In this document: positions 27,313 to 34,866 of the stretch, piece after piece
How positions within the stretch are numbered: the stretch's first letter is position 1
Layout: the number at the start of each line of letters is the position of its first letter
From: Flavobacteriaceae bacterium
GTDB lineage: Bacteria; Bacteroidota; Bacteroidia; Flavobacteriales; Flavobacteriaceae
Direction of reading: 5' to 3'
Length of the DNA stretch: 46,718 bases
NCBI GenBank assembly: GCA_947371275.1
Contig: CANBOV010000009.1
Span: 1 to 46,718, forward strand
Notes under the pieces: model-generated
Seen by the model: only the letters and a program-made list of their open reading frames with translations
What the model was told of the DNA's origin: nothing
The model's database searches: none
Made by a program: the position numbers and the translations under genes

Positions 27313-28176
27313 CTATCCTAAATAAGTTTTTAAGATTTTACTTCTAGAAGTGTGTTTTAATCTGCGAATCGCTTTTTCTTTAATCTGACGAACACGCTCA
27401 CGAGTTAAATCAAAAGTCTCACCAATTTCTTCTAAAGTCATTGGGTGTTGATCTCCTAATCCAAAATACAAACGAACAACGTCTGCCTCTCTTGGAGTCA
27501 ATGTTTCTAACGAACGCTCAATCTCAGTACGTAACGATTCATGAATCAATTCACGGTCGGGATTTGGAGATTCACCAGAACGTAATACGTCATACAAGTT
27601 AGAATCTTCTCCTTCTACTAAAGGTGCATCCATCGATAAATGACGACCCGAGTTTTTCATACTCTCTTTTACGTCATTCACTGTCATGTCAAGCTCTTTC
27701 GCAATTTCCTCCGCCGATGGAGCACGCTCATTAGATTGCTCTAACAAAGCATACATCTTGTTGATTTTATTAATTGAGCCAATTTTATTCAAAGGCAAAC
27801 GCACAATACGCGATTGCTCAGCTAAAGCTTGTAATATAGATTGACGAATCCACCATACAGCATAAGAAATAAACTTAAATCCACGCGTCTCGTCAAAACG
27901 TTGTGCTGCTTTAATAAGTCCTAAGTTTCCTTCGTTAATCAAATCGGGTAATGTCAATCCTTGATTTTGGTACTGCTTAGCAACCGAAACCACAAAACGC
28001 AAATTCGCTTTAGTCAATTTCTCTAAGGCTCTCTGGTCACCCGCTTTAATACGTTGTGCTAATTCTACCTCTTCGTCAGCAGTAATCAAATCAACTTTTC
28101 CAATCTCTTGTAGGTACTTGTCTAAGGAAGCAGTTTCACGATTCGTTACCTGCTTGGTAATTTTGAGTTGTCTCAT
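27313..28176 (-). CDS. rpoD: Primary RNA polymerase sigma factor (sigma-70 family)
   Basis: This 287-residue protein is the short primary sigma factor of Bacteroidota, which lacks the long N-terminal region of E. coli sigma-70. Region 1.2 ([21 protein letters not shown]), region 2 with [20 protein letters not shown] and [19 protein letters not shown], the region 2.3/2.4 stretch [15 protein letters not shown], region 3 and region 4.2 with [17 protein letters not shown] are all intact. It reads the -33 TTTG / -7 TAnnTTTG promoters seen in this window. A Shine-Dalgarno-like AAAGGAGA stands 8 nt upstream of its ATG (minus strand, 28192-28185), unusual for this phylum. Confidence 0.96.
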   Translation of the reverse strand: MRQLKITKQVTNRETASLDKYLQEIGKVDLITADEEVELAQRIKAGDQRALEKLTKANLRFVVSVAKQYQNQGLTLPDLINEGNLGLIKAAQRFDETRGFKFISYAVWWIRQSILQALAEQSRIVRLPLNKIGSINKINKMYALLEQSNERAPSAEEIAKELDMTVNDVKESMKNSGRHLSMDAPLVEGEDSNLYDVLRSGESPNPDRELIHESLRTEIERSLETLTPREADVVRLYFGLGDQHPMTLEEIGETFDLTRERVRQIKEKAIRRLKHTSRSKILKTYLG

Positions 28177-28330
28177 CTATTATATCTCCTTTACTTTAAA
28201 GTGTTCAGGTAATTATACGTAAACAAAAACAAAAAAGTTACAATTTTTTAAAAATAATATAAAGCGCTCTCTTTCTATTACTACTTATAATGCTCTAATG
28301 GAATCTATATATAGTCATTTCCTTTTTAGC

Positions 28331-28473
28331 CCCCTCTCCTTTGGAGAGGGTAGGGGTGAGGTAAAAAGCTAAATCCCGTGTCATTCCCCCTCTCCTTTGG
28401 AGAGGGCCGGGGTGAGGTGAAAAGCCATATCCCGTGTCATCTCCCTCTCCTTTGAAGAGGGCCGGGGTGAGGT
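28331..28473 (+). repeat. Palindromic repeat array A, three copies
   Basis: Copies of a GC-rich element with the palindrome CCCTCTCC-TTT-GGAGAGGG followed by CCGGGGTGAGGT lie at about 28331-28362, 28387-28418 and 28441-28473. The spacer between them (AAAAGC...ATCCCGTGTCAT) is also alike, so the unit is about 54-56 bp. A decayed remnant follows near 28484-28503. The minus-strand ORF over this array (28295-28483) is repeat-derived and not a gene. The rest of the 28177-28586 gap shows nothing more than the sigma gene leader. Confidence 0.88.
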
Positions 28474-28586
28474 GGACATGCAACCATTTGGGTTGGGGTC
28501 AGGTTTAGTGATAGCGCACTAATTTGCGCTGAAACTTTTACCTAATGTTGGCCCAATTGTTCGGCTCAAAAAAAGTTAAGTGCTTT

Positions 28587-29462
28587 TTAATTATAATAGT
28601 AAAAGGTCTCAGTGGTCAATAAATTATTGTTGCCTGCCGTATCCTCATAGGTTGATTTGTAATGTTCAATATAATGATTGGCATTGAAATCAGTCTGATA
28701 GGTACTAATAGTACCATTGCTGTTGGTGTCGGGTCTCTTATAATAAAAATTTCCTTCTTCAGCGAGTTTGGTTAATGATAATCCATTCAGAATTTGATTG
28801 TTCAGTTCAGTAACCGATTTTAAAATATTGCTTGGTTTAGGTTGATCATAATAATTAAAAGTAAGCACATTCGAAGAGGTTGAATAAAATAAAGAGTTGG
28901 GTCTTAGATTATCAAATAGAAGTGTACTCTCTACTGCAACAGGAGGGTTGGCGACGGTAAACGTACCCTCTTTGTAAATCAATCCATCACTATTGGTAAA
29001 GAAAGTCGCTATATAATGGGTAGATAGATCGGTCGTATAGATAGAGTTTGCGGTTACCGTGTTGTCTGCGTTATACACAAAGGATACAATAATTAAATTT
29101 TCAGGAACATAAGTTCTTCGGCTAGTAATTCTGCCTTGACTATCGTAAACTTCCTCTCGGTGCTGTATAATTTGGTTGCTGGTATCGAAGGTTTGGTAAG
29201 TTTTTGTTGTTCCGTTCGTCGTGATCACTCTTCGATACATCCACTCGTTAGCAGCATTAAAGGTAGTGTCGGCTACGATTTGATTGTTAGAATAATACTG
29301 AATTTGTTTAGTATTTGAGTCCGTATACAGCGATTGGGTGCTGTAGGTGATCTTTTTAGTGAGCGACATCAAATTGTTGACGCTGTTGTTTTCAGAAGAG
29401 GAACTGCATGAAATGATTGTTAAAATCAGTAGCAACGCAAACATTTTTTTCAAAACTTTCAT
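28587..29462 (-). CDS. Uncharacterised lipoprotein with YD-like repeats
   Basis: The ATG at 29462 gives 291 residues; a TTG two codons upstream is less likely. The N-terminus is a clear lipoprotein signal (MKVLKKMFALLLILTIISCS, lipobox IISC). The mature part is rich in Tyr, Thr, Asn and Ser and contains RHS/YD-like steps such as VYDSQGRITSRRTY and FVYNADNTVTANSIY. It is probably an outer-membrane-anchored beta-rich protein of unknown function. A second protein of similar style is encoded at 45119-45925. The gene is flanked on both sides by palindromic repeat arrays, which sets it apart from the housekeeping genes around it. Confidence 0.75.
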   Translation of the reverse strand: MKVLKKMFALLLILTIISCSSSSENNSVNNLMSLTKKITYSTQSLYTDSNTKQIQYYSNNQIVADTTFNAANEWMYRRVITTNGTTKTYQTFDTSNQIIQHREEVYDSQGRITSRRTYVPENLIIVSFVYNADNTVTANSIYTTDLSTHYIATFFTNSDGLIYKEGTFTVANPPVAVESTLLFDNLRPNSLFYSTSSNVLTFNYYDQPKPSNILKSVTELNNQILNGLSLTKLAEEGNFYYKRPDTNSNGTISTYQTDFNANHYIEHYKSTYEDTAGNNNLLTTETFYYYN

Positions 29463-29553
29463 AAGCAAAGGGTTTAGGCTATATAACGAAGATTAGCATT
29501 CGTGTAAATGGTTGCGTCCAAGATAAAGAAAAAACTGATAACGCAGACATTTA

Positions 29554-30076
29554 ATCCAAGCTCAAAAGGAAACAGGACAACATCGCATCCCCAATAGTGC
29601 CCCCTCTCCTTTGGAGAGGGCCGGGGTGAGGTGAACACGCGACATTTTAGGTAATGGTGAGGTGAAAAGCAATATCCAGTATCATCTCCCTCTCCTTTGG
29701 AGAGGGCCGGGGTGAGGTAATTTAATAAACCATTAGCCCTTACATACCTATATGCGTAGCAACTTTTGGTGAAAATCCAAGCTCAAAAGGAAACAGGACA
29801 ACATTGCATCCCCAATAGTGCCCCCTCTCCTTTGGAGAGGGCCGGGGTGAGGTGAACACGCGACATTTTAGGTAATGGTGAGGTGAAAAGCAATATCCAG
29901 TATCATCCCCCTCTCCTTTGGAGAGGGCCGGGGTGAGGTAATTTAATAAACCATTAGCCCTTACATACCTATATGCGTAGCAATTTTAGGTGAAAATCCA
30001 AGCTCAAAAGGAAACAGGACAACATCGCATCCCCAATAGTGCCCCCTCTCCTTTGGAGAGGGCTGGGGTGAGGTAA
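29554..30076 (+). repeat. Palindromic repeat array B inside a 221-bp tandem repeat
   Basis: The 667-bp gap between the lipoprotein gene and pnp is nearly all repeat. A 221-bp unit starts at about 29554, 29775 and 29996 (the last partial, to about 30076). Each full unit contains two copies of the CCCTCTCC-TTT-GGAGAGGG element: about 29600-29632, 29686-29718, 29821-29853 and 29907-29939, with a fifth at 30042-30074. The two full units differ by only a few bases, which points to recent duplication. Bases 29463-29553 show no gene. Confidence 0.9.
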
Positions 30077-30080
30077 ATCA

Positions 30081-30113
30081 AAAAGCCCCAATTCAACGAA
30101 TTGGGGCTTTTTT
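30081..30113 (-). terminator. Terminator of pnp
   Basis: A 14-bp perfect stem AAAAGCCCCAATTC (30081-30094) with its complement at 30098-30111 and an AAC loop. A T-run is present on either strand, so it can work for pnp on the minus strand. Confidence 0.85.
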
Positions 30114-30129
30114 ATCTAAAACAAAAATA

Positions 30130-32313
30130 TTATTTTCTGTCGTCTCTTCTTTCTGGACGGGGTCCGCGATCTTCTCTCGCAGGAGCATTCTCGTCTCTCG
30201 GAGGTCTTGGTAATAAGGCTTTTCTAGAAACTTTCTCTTTTCTAGTTTTAGGATCAATACCCAAGTATTTCACCATAAATACATCACCCATATTCACTAC
30301 GTCAGTAACGTTTTCGGTACGCTCCCAAGCCAATTCAGATACGTGTAGCAATACTTCATTACCCGGCGCTGCTGTATATTCTACTACCGCACCAAAATCA
30401 AGCATTTTTATTACTTTCACTTCATAAGCTTCTCCTACTGTTGGTTTGAAAATGATTGAATCAATTTTCGCCAATACAGCTGCAATGCCATCTGGATCCG
30501 TTCCAAGAATTTCAACTACTCCTTGTTCGTCTACTTCGTTAATAACGATAGTACAACCCGTGGCTTTTTGTAATTCTTGAATCACTTTTCCTCCTGGTCC
30601 AATCAAAGCACCAATGAAGTTACCTGGAATAGTTCTCATGATAATTTTTGGAGCATGAACTTTAACATCGTTTCTTGGTTGAGCCAATGTTTCCGTTAAT
30701 TTCCCTAAGATATGCAAACGACCTTCACGAGCTTGCGCCAAAGCTTGCTCCATGATTTCATATTTCAATCCATCAATCTTGATGTCCATTTGACAAGCGG
30801 TAATACCTTCCGAAGTTCCAGTTACCTTGAAATCCATATCGCCTAAATGATCTTCATCACCTAAGATGTCCGATAGAACAGCAAAACGATCACCGTCGGT
30901 AATCAATCCCATAGCAATTCCTGAAACAGGACGGATCATTTGTATACCAGCATCCATTAGCGATAATGTTCCAGCACAAACCGTAGCCATAGAAGAGGAA
31001 CCATTCGATTCTAATACTTCAGAAACTACACGTATTGTATAAGGACAATCAGCCGGAATCATGTTTTTCAACGCACGTTGTGCTAAGTTTCCGTGCCCAA
31101 CTTCTCTTCTCGAAGTTCCTCTTAATGGACGAGCTTCTCCTGTAGAAAAGGGTGGGAAATTATAGTGTAAATAGAATTTTTCTTCTCCTTGTTCCGATGG
31201 GGAATCAATTTGGTTAGCTTCTCTAGAAGTTCCTAAAGTAGCTGTGGCCAAAGCTTGAGTTTCTCCACGTGTAAATAATGCCGAACCGTGTACAGAGGGT
31301 AAATAATCAACTTCACACCAAATCGGTCTGATTTCAGTAGTTTTTCTTCCGTCTAAACGTGTTCCTAAATCTAAGGTTACGTTACGTACCGCTTCTTTGT
31401 TAGTTTTGTAAAAATATTTAGAAACTAAATCGCCATTCTCTGCCAATTCTTCCTCTGTAAACAATGCTTTTACTTCTTCTTTTACAGCGTCAAAAGCAGC
31501 TGAACGTTCGTGTTTAGCCGAACCTTTACTTGCGATAGCATATATTTTGTCATAAGCCGCTGCTTTCACTTTTGCGTGAATTGCTTCGTCTTCTCTTTCT
31601 TGCTCATAAGTACGAACTTCTTTTTTGCCAAATGCATTGGCTAATCGTTCTTGTGCAGCAATTTGTACTTTAATATGTTCGTGAGCAAATTTTATTGCTT
31701 CTACCATTTCTTTTTCTGAAATCTCTTTCATCTCTCCCTCTACCATTGCGATAGAATCAGTCGAAGCACCAATCATCATGTCAATATCTGACAATTCTAA
31801 TTGAGCACGTGAAGGATTGATAATGAATTTACCATCAATTCTTCCCACTCTAGCTTCAGAAATCAACGTTTCAAACGGAATGTCAGACAAAGCAAGTGCT
31901 GCCGAAGCGGCTAATCCTGCCAATGCATCTGGCATTACATCTTCATCATGAGACATTAACTGTATCATGACTTGAACCTCTGCATGGTAATCACTAGGGA
32001 ATAGCGGACGTAATACACGGTCAACTAATCTCATCGTTAGTACTTCGTTATCACTTGGACGTGCTTCTCTTTTAAAGAAACCTCCAGGAAAACGACCTGC
32101 TGCAGCAAATTTTTCACGATAATCTACCGTCAACGGTAAAAAATCGATACCCGGACTTGCTTTTCTAGCGGAAACAACTGTTCCTAAGATGACAGTGTTT
32201 CCAATTCTTACTACTACAGAACCATCAGCTTGTTTTGCTAATCGTCCTGTCTCGATTGTGATGCTTCTGCCATCACCTAAATCGATAGTTTCTACAAATA
32301 ATTGTGGAATCAT
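30130..32313 (-). CDS. pnp: Polyribonucleotide nucleotidyltransferase (PNPase)
   Basis: PNPase (727 residues) degrades RNA 3' to 5' by phosphorolysis. Two RNase PH domains are present, the first with [14 protein letters not shown] and DRVLRPLFP and the second with [17 protein letters not shown] and [16 protein letters not shown]. They are followed by a KH domain ([21 protein letters not shown]) and an S1 domain ([20 protein letters not shown]). The C-terminal tail is Arg/Pro/Asp-rich, probably disordered and a possible protein or RNA contact. It lies downstream of rpsO in the same order as in many bacteria, but a terminator and 156 bp separate them. Confidence 0.97.
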   Translation of the reverse strand: MIPQLFVETIDLGDGRSITIETGRLAKQADGSVVVRIGNTVILGTVVSARKASPGIDFLPLTVDYREKFAAAGRFPGGFFKREARPSDNEVLTMRLVDRVLRPLFPSDYHAEVQVMIQLMSHDEDVMPDALAGLAASAALALSDIPFETLISEARVGRIDGKFIINPSRAQLELSDIDMMIGASTDSIAMVEGEMKEISEKEMVEAIKFAHEHIKVQIAAQERLANAFGKKEVRTYEQEREDEAIHAKVKAAAYDKIYAIASKGSAKHERSAAFDAVKEEVKALFTEEELAENGDLVSKYFYKTNKEAVRNVTLDLGTRLDGRKTTEIRPIWCEVDYLPSVHGSALFTRGETQALATATLGTSREANQIDSPSEQGEEKFYLHYNFPPFSTGEARPLRGTSRREVGHGNLAQRALKNMIPADCPYTIRVVSEVLESNGSSSMATVCAGTLSLMDAGIQMIRPVSGIAMGLITDGDRFAVLSDILGDEDHLGDMDFKVTGTSEGITACQMDIKIDGLKYEIMEQALAQAREGRLHILGKLTETLAQPRNDVKVHAPKIIMRTIPGNFIGALIGPGGKVIQELQKATGCTIVINEVDEQGVVEILGTDPDGIAAVLAKIDSIIFKPTVGEAYEVKVIKMLDFGAVVEYTAAPGNEVLLHVSELAWERTENVTDVVNMGDVFMVKYLGIDPKTRKEKVSRKALLPRPPRDENAPAREDRGPRPERRDDRK

Positions 32314-32430
32314 AAATTTTCCTTTTTTTTAATTTTACATTGGTTCTCTGCCTGTCGACAGAATAGTTGTGTTGTAGTAGTTGTTGTTTGTAACCCAATG
32401 AAAAACCGAAACTTTTCTTCTTTCTTTATA

Positions 32431-32460
32431 AAACAAAAAGAGGCGCGCAAGCACCTCTTT
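32431..32460 (-). terminator. Terminator between rpsO and pnp
   Basis: AAAGAGG (32437-32443) pairs with CCTCTTT (32454-32460) around a 10-nt loop; on the minus strand a T-rich run (TTTTTGTTTT) follows. It lies 10 bp after the rpsO stop and probably attenuates readthrough into pnp. Confidence 0.75.
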
Positions 32461-32469
32461 AGATATGTA

Positions 32470-32739
32470 TTATTTTCTAATACCTAATTCTTTAATGATC
32501 TCACGATATCTGTTGATCTCTTTTTTCTTTAAATAGTCCAAAAGACTTCTTCTTTTACCTACCAAAAGTACCAACGAACGCTCAGTGTTGTAATCGTGAC
32601 GATTTTTTTTCAAGTGCTCTGTTAAGTGAGAGATTCTAAATGTGAACAAAGCGATTTGCCCTTCAGCAGATCCTGTGTTTTCAGCTTTTCCCGCGTGTTT
32701 AGCGAAGATTTCAGCTTTTGTTTCTTTACTTAAATACAT
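32470..32739 (-). CDS. rpsO: 30S ribosomal protein S15
   Basis: S15 (89 residues) binds 16S rRNA in the 30S platform. The family core is present: TGSAEGQIALFTFRISHLTEHLK, KNRHDYNTERSLVLLVGKRRSLLDYL and the end RYREIIKELGIRK. Length and sequence are fully typical. It has a clear promoter of its own 58 bp upstream of the start codon. Confidence 0.98.
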   Translation of the reverse strand: MYLSKETKAEIFAKHAGKAENTGSAEGQIALFTFRISHLTEHLKKNRHDYNTERSLVLLVGKRRSLLDYLKKKEINRYREIIKELGIRK

Positions 32740-32796
32740 TCCAATATTATTTTAAATGATTATTATGTATGAATCAAGGCTTTCTCAATTCGAGTG

Positions 32797-32827
32797 CAAA
32801 GGTAATTTTATTTTTTAATTAGGCAAA
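32797..32827 (-). promoter_or_regulatory. Promoter of rpsO
   Basis: On the minus strand TTTG (32827-32824), a 19-bp spacer and a perfect TACCTTTG -7 box (32804-32797) match the Flavobacterium consensus. It lies between the GAF gene stop and the rpsO ATG and is the best promoter match in the window. Confidence 0.75.
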
Positions 32828-32845
32828 TAAAAAGTTGCTAATAAC

Positions 32846-33307
32846 TTAAAAAAGGCGGGCAACTTGCTGATTTACAAATTCTAAAAATCGCTCGTCCGCT
32901 TCGCTAAATGGATCCAATACATGGCTGTCAATGTCTATTTGTCCAATGTTTAACCCGTTTACAAATAAAGGAACTACGATTTCCGACTTTACGGTAAAAC
33001 TACAAGCGATGTAATTGTCCTGTGCCGCTACATCAGGAACAACAAAGTTTTGATTGGATTCTGCCACTTGACCACAGATTCCTTTCCCGAACGGAATGAC
33101 CGTATGGTCGGTCTCAGCACCTACATACGGCCCAAGATGCAACGTCCGGTCTTCATGACGGGCAAAATAAAATCCTACCCAATTGTAATAGGGCACACGG
33201 TCTGAAAGGAATTGACAAAGGTTTTTCAGTTTTTCATTTCGATCGCCTTGATCCGCAGTAAGTATAGCGATAACCTGTGGTTGTAAAGATTCAAAATTCA
33301 TTTTCAC
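32846..33307 (-). CDS. GAF-domain free methionine-(R)-sulfoxide reductase-like protein
   Basis: This 153-residue single GAF domain is of the YebR/fRMsr type, which reduces free methionine-R-sulfoxide with active-site cysteines. The segments YYNWVGFYFAR, HLGPYVG, FGKGICGQVAE and EIVVPLFVNGLNIGQIDIDS match the family. Of the three cysteines known in E. coli (C84, C94, C118), two are here: C78 (in GKGICG) and C102 (in YIACS), with the same 24-residue spacing. The position of C84 is H68. C118 is the catalytic one in E. coli and is kept; with one resolving cysteine lost the recycling chemistry may differ. There is no signal peptide. Confidence 0.85.
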   Translation of the reverse strand: MKMNFESLQPQVIAILTADQGDRNEKLKNLCQFLSDRVPYYNWVGFYFARHEDRTLHLGPYVGAETDHTVIPFGKGICGQVAESNQNFVVPDVAAQDNYIACSFTVKSEIVVPLFVNGLNIGQIDIDSHVLDPFSEADERFLEFVNQQVARLF

Positions 33308-33318
33308 TATTTTTTATG

Positions 33319-33359
33319 CAAAAGTAACCACTGAACTTTTTTTATTTTATATAAATTTG
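33319..33359. promoter_or_regulatory. Divergent -7 boxes between the GAF gene and exosortase F
   Basis: Within the 66-bp gap TACTTTTG (minus strand, 33326-33319) and TAAATTTG (plus strand, 33352-33359) both match TAnnTTTG. No good -33 TTG was found for either. They probably start the two divergent transcripts. Confidence 0.5.
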
Positions 33360-33373
33360 TTAAAAATTCCATT

Positions 33374-33931
33374 TTGAAAAACCTGTTGCTACAATACAAA
33401 TCATTTCTGCTTTTTCTGGGGAAATTTTTACTGAGTTATTTACTGCTTACGGTCAGCTATCAGTCCTTCCTGAACCAGTTCGATGAAACGAAATCTGAAG
33501 TGGACTCCTTTACACAATTGGTAGCCAAACAAACCCAGACCGTTCTTTCCTGGGCCGATGCCAATGCCTATGTTGAAAACAATCCTACCGAACCAAGCTT
33601 CAAAGTGATGTACCAACATAAATACGTCATTCGTATCATTGAAGGGTGTAACGCGCTAAGCGTCATCATTCTTTTCGTTGCCTTCCTCATCGCGTTCTCT
33701 GGAAAAATTCTAAATACGATCCTGTTCACTGTAGCAGGTAGCGTCTTAATTCATGTTCTCAATATCGGCAGAATTGCCCTCTTAACTATTGCCCTTTACC
33801 ATTATCCAAAGGCCGAACCCATACTGCACGGAGTAGTCTTTCCGCTAATCATTTATGGAGTAGTTTTTTTATTATGGGTCATCTGGGTAAATAAATTTTC
33901 TTTTTATGCTACAACTCCTTCGACAAAATAA
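33374..33931 (+). CDS. xrtF: Exosortase F
   Basis: This 185-residue polytopic membrane protein has the exosortase catalytic triad: C92 in IEGCNALS, R133 in NIGR and H152 in HGVVFP. These are transpeptidase-like proteases that process proteins with a C-terminal sorting signal for surface delivery or attachment. The start is a TTG; no ATG lies nearby in frame and the following residues (MKNLLLQYKSF) look like a natural N-terminus. The stop overlaps the next gene by 26 bp. No target protein with an obvious sorting tail was recognised in the window. Confidence 0.9.
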   Translation: MKNLLLQYKSFLLFLGKFLLSYLLLTVSYQSFLNQFDETKSEVDSFTQLVAKQTQTVLSWADANAYVENNPTEPSFKVMYQHKYVIRIIEGCNALSVIILFVAFLIAFSGKILNTILFTVAGSVLIHVLNIGRIALLTIALYHYPKAEPILHGVVFPLIIYGVVFLLWVIWVNKFSFYATTPSTK

Positions 33932-34349
33932 GAAAAAAATAGGCTGGTCCCTATTTTTAATACTTTTACTTGTGCTAATAAGGGTTTTCGAAGACCAATT
34001 GTTTTATGACCCTTTTTTGAGTTATTTCAAAACAGAATACGCCCACCTGGCTTTTCCGAAAATCAATATAATAAAGCTTTTTTTTAGCCTCGGTATTCGT
34101 TTTTACCTCAATTCCGTTATTTCACTTTTTCTACTGTATGTCCTTTTTGCCGACAAACAAATTGTGAAATTCTCAGCCCTGCTCTACATGATTCTAGGTT
34201 CAATCCTAATGATCAGCTTCATTTTTGTGCTGACCTTTTTTGCCGAAGAAAGCAAAATGACACTCTTCTACATCAGAAGATTTTTAATTCAACCCATTTT
34301 TATCTTGCTTTTCATCCCCGCGTTCTACTACCAAAAAAAGACTAAATAA
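33906..34349 (+). CDS. Exosortase F system-associated membrane protein
   Basis: This 147-residue protein with four predicted membrane helices directly overlaps xrtF. The pattern (LIRVFEDQLFYDPFLSYF after the first helix, then NSVISLFLLYVLF) matches the protein that always accompanies exosortase F in Bacteroidota (TIGR04127 type). Its biochemical role is unknown; it may stabilise or partner the exosortase. The 26-bp overlap implies tight coupling of expression. Confidence 0.85.
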   Translation: MLQLLRQNKKKIGWSLFLILLLVLIRVFEDQLFYDPFLSYFKTEYAHLAFPKINIIKLFFSLGIRFYLNSVISLFLLYVLFADKQIVKFSALLYMILGSILMISFIFVLTFFAEESKMTLFYIRRFLIQPIFILLFIPAFYYQKKTK

Positions 34350-34382
34350 CATAATTTTAAGACCTTAGCGTTTTCTTTTCCC

Positions 34383-34390
34383 TACCTTTG
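34383..34390 (+). promoter_or_regulatory. -7 box 4 nt upstream of the HYC_CC_PP start codon
   Basis: TACCTTTG at 34383-34390 is a perfect -7 box. The ATG of the next gene starts at 34395, so the transcript would begin at or near the start codon (leaderless message). No TTG lies 17-23 bp upstream, so a regulator may help polymerase here. Confidence 0.5.
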
Positions 34391-34394
34391 TACT

Positions 34395-34787
34395 ATGAAG
34401 TTCAAAAAACAAATAAGCATTCTGTTAACCTTATTCCTATTGGTTTCCAATCTAGGATTAGCGTTCAATGTGCATTATTGTGGAAATACCCTAGCTTCAA
34501 TTACCCTAAGTACTGCATCCTCAAAAGCAACCAATTGCTGTGGTGCTCTTGAAAAAGAATCCAAATGCTGCAAAAATAAAGTCATTAAGGGCCAACCTAA
34601 ATCTGACCAGTTAGTAGTGAAAAGTTACTCGTTCGAGCCTAATTTTTTACCCACCTTTGCCGATTGGAATCCATCCCTTTTTGCCTCTGCAGCAAACTAT
34701 AAAACAAGAGGAAATATTGCTTACTGTTGCGAGGCCCATGCGCCACCACTTTACCTCCTGTACAGCCAATATACCCTTTACGCCTGA
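34395..34787 (+). CDS. HYC_CC_PP family secreted protein
   Basis: This 130-residue protein has a signal peptide (ISILLTLFLLVSNLGLAF) and the three marks that name the family: HYC directly after the signal (NVHYCGN), cysteine pairs (NCCG, KCCKN, YCCEA) and PP near the end (HAPPLYLL). With eight or more cysteines and a histidine it is a likely metal-binding or redox protein of the periplasm (inference). It lies directly ahead of a TonB receptor and an HMA-domain protein, which supports a role in metal, probably copper, handling. Confidence 0.85.
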   Translation: MKFKKQISILLTLFLLVSNLGLAFNVHYCGNTLASITLSTASSKATNCCGALEKESKCCKNKVIKGQPKSDQLVVKSYSFEPNFLPTFADWNPSLFASAANYKTRGNIAYCCEAHAPPLYLLYSQYTLYA

Positions 34788-34866
34788 TTTAATCGTAATT
34801 CAGTTCAGACTCTCATTGCTGTCAATGAGAATGCTACGAAATAGAATTAACGTTAAATTAGTTAAA

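Noticed and set aside
28295..28483. Minus-strand 62-codon ORF
   Set aside because: It lies wholly in the palindromic repeat array; its translation only mirrors the repeat unit three times.
28331..30076. CRISPR array or integron cassette array
   Set aside because: The spacers between the palindromic elements are themselves repeated, and no cas or integrase gene is nearby.
34657..34866. 70-codon N-terminal extension of the TonB receptor
   Set aside because: It runs out of frame through the HYC_CC_PP gene; the ATG at 34867 gives a proper signal peptide.
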